From Pseudomonadota bacterium (lineage in GTDB: Bacteria > Pseudomonadota > Alphaproteobacteria > Caulobacterales > Caulobacteraceae): 7,497 nucleotides of DNA. Within the stretch, counting starts at the first letter, position 1, and each line of letters begins with the position of its first letter. Where the stretch lies: positions 1-7,497 of the forward strand of contig JAEZEZ010000031.1 in assembly GCA_023432855.1 (NCBI GenBank), given 5' to 3'. The notes below the pieces were generated by a model. It worked only from the letters and a program-made list of their open reading frames with translations, did not search any database and was not told where the DNA came from. The position numbers were made by a program, and so were the translations under genes. This document shows positions 6,145 to 7,497 of the stretch, piece after piece.

Positions 6145-6302
6145 TGGGCGAACGCGAGCACTCCTCCAGGGCCTGCTCGCGTCCGCCCGCGTCACCGCGG
6201 CCGTCGGGTCCGGCCAGGGTCGTCGGGCCCGACAGCCGCAAGCCCGCCGCCCCCGACAAGGCGGAAACCATCCGCCCGCCCGACGGCGCCGGGGGCCGCT
6301 GA
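6144..6302 (+). CDS. Possible small Pro/Arg-rich protein overlapping the iron enzyme (52 aa)
   Basis: The ATG overlaps the stop of the iron-enzyme gene (TAATG), the usual arrangement for translational coupling, and the frame ends four bases before the next gene. The 52-residue product begins MGEREHSSRACSRPPASP and ends DKAETIRPPDGAGGR. It is rich in Pro, Arg, Ser and Ala, lacks hydrophobic segments, and would be disordered. Third codon positions are about 90% G or C, like real genes here, but the DNA is GC-rich in all frames, so this is weak support. No family is recognised. It may equally be a non-coding gap, but it fills the space exactly. Confidence 0.4.
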   Translation: MGEREHSSRACSRPPASPRPSGPARVVGPDSRKPAAPDKAETIRPPDGAGGR

Positions 6303-6306
6303 TCCC

Positions 6307-6507
6307 ATGTGGCTGACCACCCCGCGCATGCTGGTCATCGTCGGCATGCTGGCCGCCGTGCTGGCGCTGGTCGCCTCGGCCGTCTCCCAGGGCGCGCTGT
6401 CGGAAGCGCACGCGCGCATCGCCTTCGGCGCCGTCGCCCTGGTGCTGATGGCGCTCGTGGTCGTCCGCGCCCGCGCCCGCTGGCGCAGCTGGCGCGACCG
6501 GCAGTAG
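6307..6507 (+). CDS. Small two-helix membrane protein (66 aa)
   Basis: The 66-residue product has hydrophobic segments at about residues 8-27 (MLVIVGMLAAVLALVASAV) and about 37-53 (RIAFGAVALVLMALVVV), with a short polar loop (SQGALSEAHA) between. It ends in a very basic tail (RARARWRSWRDRQ). By the positive-inside rule the C-terminus is cytoplasmic, so the protein is probably a helical hairpin in the inner membrane. It has no enzymatic motif or known family that I can name. The ribosome-binding site is weak (a G-run at about 6290-6295). It is sandwiched between the iron enzyme unit and the methyltransferase, which starts nine bases after its TAG in the same reading frame. Confidence 0.7.
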   Translation: MWLTTPRMLVIVGMLAAVLALVASAVSQGALSEAHARIAFGAVALVLMALVVVRARARWRSWRDRQ

Positions 6508-6516
6508 CCTCGCCCC

Positions 6517-7452
6517 ATGGACGCGACCGGTCTGGACGACGGCCAGCAGGCCCTGCTCGCCCTGCTGCGGCGGCTGGACGCCGACGGCTACGACTTCGTC
6601 ACCATCAACAACGACACCCACGCCCGCGTCATGCGGCGCGACCCGGACGCGCGGGCGCGCGACCTGCGCGGCCTGCTGGGCTGGAGCCTGCCGGCCGAGC
6701 CGGGGGCGATCGACCGCGAGGCGGTCGACCTGCTGCGGGCCGCCGGGGCGCTGGAAGAGAAGGACGGCCTGCTGAAGAGCCGGGTGCGGGTCTCGCGCGT
6801 GGCCGGCCGGCTCTACCTGCATTCGGCCTGGCCGACCGGGAAGGACTCCGTCTTCCTCGGCCCGGACAGCTACCGTTTCGCCCGCTTCCTGACGACCGAA
6901 CTGGAGGGCGGCCCGGCGCCCAGCCGCATCGTCGACATCGGGGCGGGCGCGGGCGTCGGCGGCCTCACCGCCCGGGGCCTGACGCCGGGGGCCGCGCTCG
7001 ACCTGACCGACGTCAACCCGCAGGCGCTGCGCCTGGCCGCCGTCAACGCCGCCGCGGCCGGCGCGCCCGTCCGGCTGGTGCTCGGCAGCGGGATCGACAA
7101 GGTGGAGCCCGGCTTCGACCTGGCGGTCGCCAACCCGCCCTTCATGGCCGGCGAGGGCCGCACCTATTCCGCCGGCGGCGACCTGCACGGCGCCCAGCTC
7201 TCGCTCGACTGGGCCGAGGCCGTCATGGCCGCGCTCGCGCCGGGCGGGCGGCTGCTCATGTACACGGCCAGCGCCATCCTGGACGGCGGCCACGACCGGC
7301 TCAAGGCGCGGCTCGAAGACCTCGCCCGCGACGCCGGCGCCCTCGCCTACCGCGAGATCGACCCCGACATCTTCGGCTCCGCCCTCTCCACCGAAGCCTA
7401 CCGCGACGTCGAACGCATCGCCGCCGTGGGGATCGTGCTCACGAAGGGGTGA
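6517..7452 (+). CDS. Class I SAM-dependent methyltransferase (MTS/PrmC-like, NPPF motif)
   Basis: This 311-residue enzyme transfers a methyl group from S-adenosylmethionine. The C-terminal Rossmann domain has motif I VDIGAGAGVGG at 139-149, the acidic end of strand 2 in TDVN (Asp165), and NPPF at 206-209. NPPF is the signature of enzymes that methylate a planar nitrogen, such as glutamine side chains (PrmC, PrmB) or the base amino groups of rRNA (RsmC, RlmG) and DNA. APGGRLLMYT (241-250) is the usual strand 5 region. Residues 1-130 form a separate N-terminal domain without a motif I know; it includes a helical start and SRVRVSRVAGRLYLHS, which resembles a small beta unit. There is no Shine-Dalgarno sequence before the ATG, so translation may depend on coupling with the small membrane gene just upstream. 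The substrate cannot be assigned from sequence; ribosomal RNA or protein is most likely. Confidence 0.9.
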   Translation: MDATGLDDGQQALLALLRRLDADGYDFVTINNDTHARVMRRDPDARARDLRGLLGWSLPAEPGAIDREAVDLLRAAGALEEKDGLLKSRVRVSRVAGRLYLHSAWPTGKDSVFLGPDSYRFARFLTTELEGGPAPSRIVDIGAGAGVGGLTARGLTPGAALDLTDVNPQALRLAAVNAAAAGAPVRLVLGSGIDKVEPGFDLAVANPPFMAGEGRTYSAGGDLHGAQLSLDWAEAVMAALAPGGRLLMYTASAILDGGHDRLKARLEDLARDAGALAYREIDPDIFGSALSTEAYRDVERIAAVGIVLTKG

Positions 7453-7464
7453 GCCCGTTTCACT

Positions 7465-7483
7465 CCCTACCCGTTGGGTAGGG
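7465..7483. terminator. Perfect 8-bp hairpin after the methyltransferase gene
   Basis: CCCTACCC (7465-7472), a GTT loop, then GGGTAGGG (7476-7483) form an exact stem-loop 13 bases after the methyltransferase stop. This would be a stable RNA hairpin and probably marks the transcript end, but no T-run follows on either strand, so it is not a textbook Rho-independent terminator. It could instead stabilise the 3' end or be a copy of a dispersed intergenic palindrome of the kind seen in many GC-rich alphaproteobacteria. Confidence 0.55.
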
Positions 7484-7497
7484 TGGACCGGCGCGGC

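Noticed and set aside
5194..7293. 699-residue minus-strand open frame opposite the iron enzyme and methyltransferase
   Set aside because: Shadow of real plus-strand genes: biased composition, no motif, and it spans several genes and spacers.

Overview
The window is very GC-rich (by eye about 70% or more, with G/C at almost every third codon position). The protein families and codon use fit an alphaproteobacterium, plausibly Caulobacterales (Caulobacter/Brevundimonas/Phenylobacterium type). That placement is inference; there is no rRNA or marker gene to confirm it. I see no tRNA, rRNA, insertion sequence, CRISPR array, integrase or phage gene, and no clear sign of recent transfer. It reads as ordinary chromosomal housekeeping and accessory DNA with several poorly characterised genes.

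Left part (1-1525): four small genes. A two-helix inner-membrane protein (147-410, minus) is divergent from a tiny, highly charged lipoprotein (568-825, plus), which ends at a good intrinsic terminator (869-901). Facing that terminator are two short minus-strand genes, a 64-residue alpha/beta hypothetical (925-1119) and a 52-residue acidic Ala/Pro-tailed hypothetical (1196-1354). A 171-base divergent spacer follows.

Centre (1526-5111): a YbaL-type CPA2 cation/proton antiporter with a TrkA-N (RCK) domain and an unusual C-terminal extension that looks like a winged helix (1526-3487). It is followed 70 bases later by a complete NAD-preferring short-chain dehydrogenase (3558-4325), then by a standalone protein that I read as a degenerate, probably catalytically dead EAL domain (4422-5111).

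Right part (5233-7452): a compact plus-strand set. It holds a haem-oxygenase-like (putative diiron/iron) redox enzyme, a small Pro/Arg-rich ORF overlapping it by one base, a small two-helix membrane protein, and a class I SAM-dependent methyltransferase with an NPPF motif. Spacings run from -1 to 9 bases, so co-transcription is likely. The window ends in a perfect 8-bp hairpin just after the methyltransferase.

How the genes work together is not obvious. The tight right-hand cluster (iron enzyme, membrane peptide, methyltransferase) is the best candidate for a functional unit. The degenerate EAL protein is the most interesting single gene. I found no clear new multi-gene system such as defence, secretion or a biosynthetic cluster.
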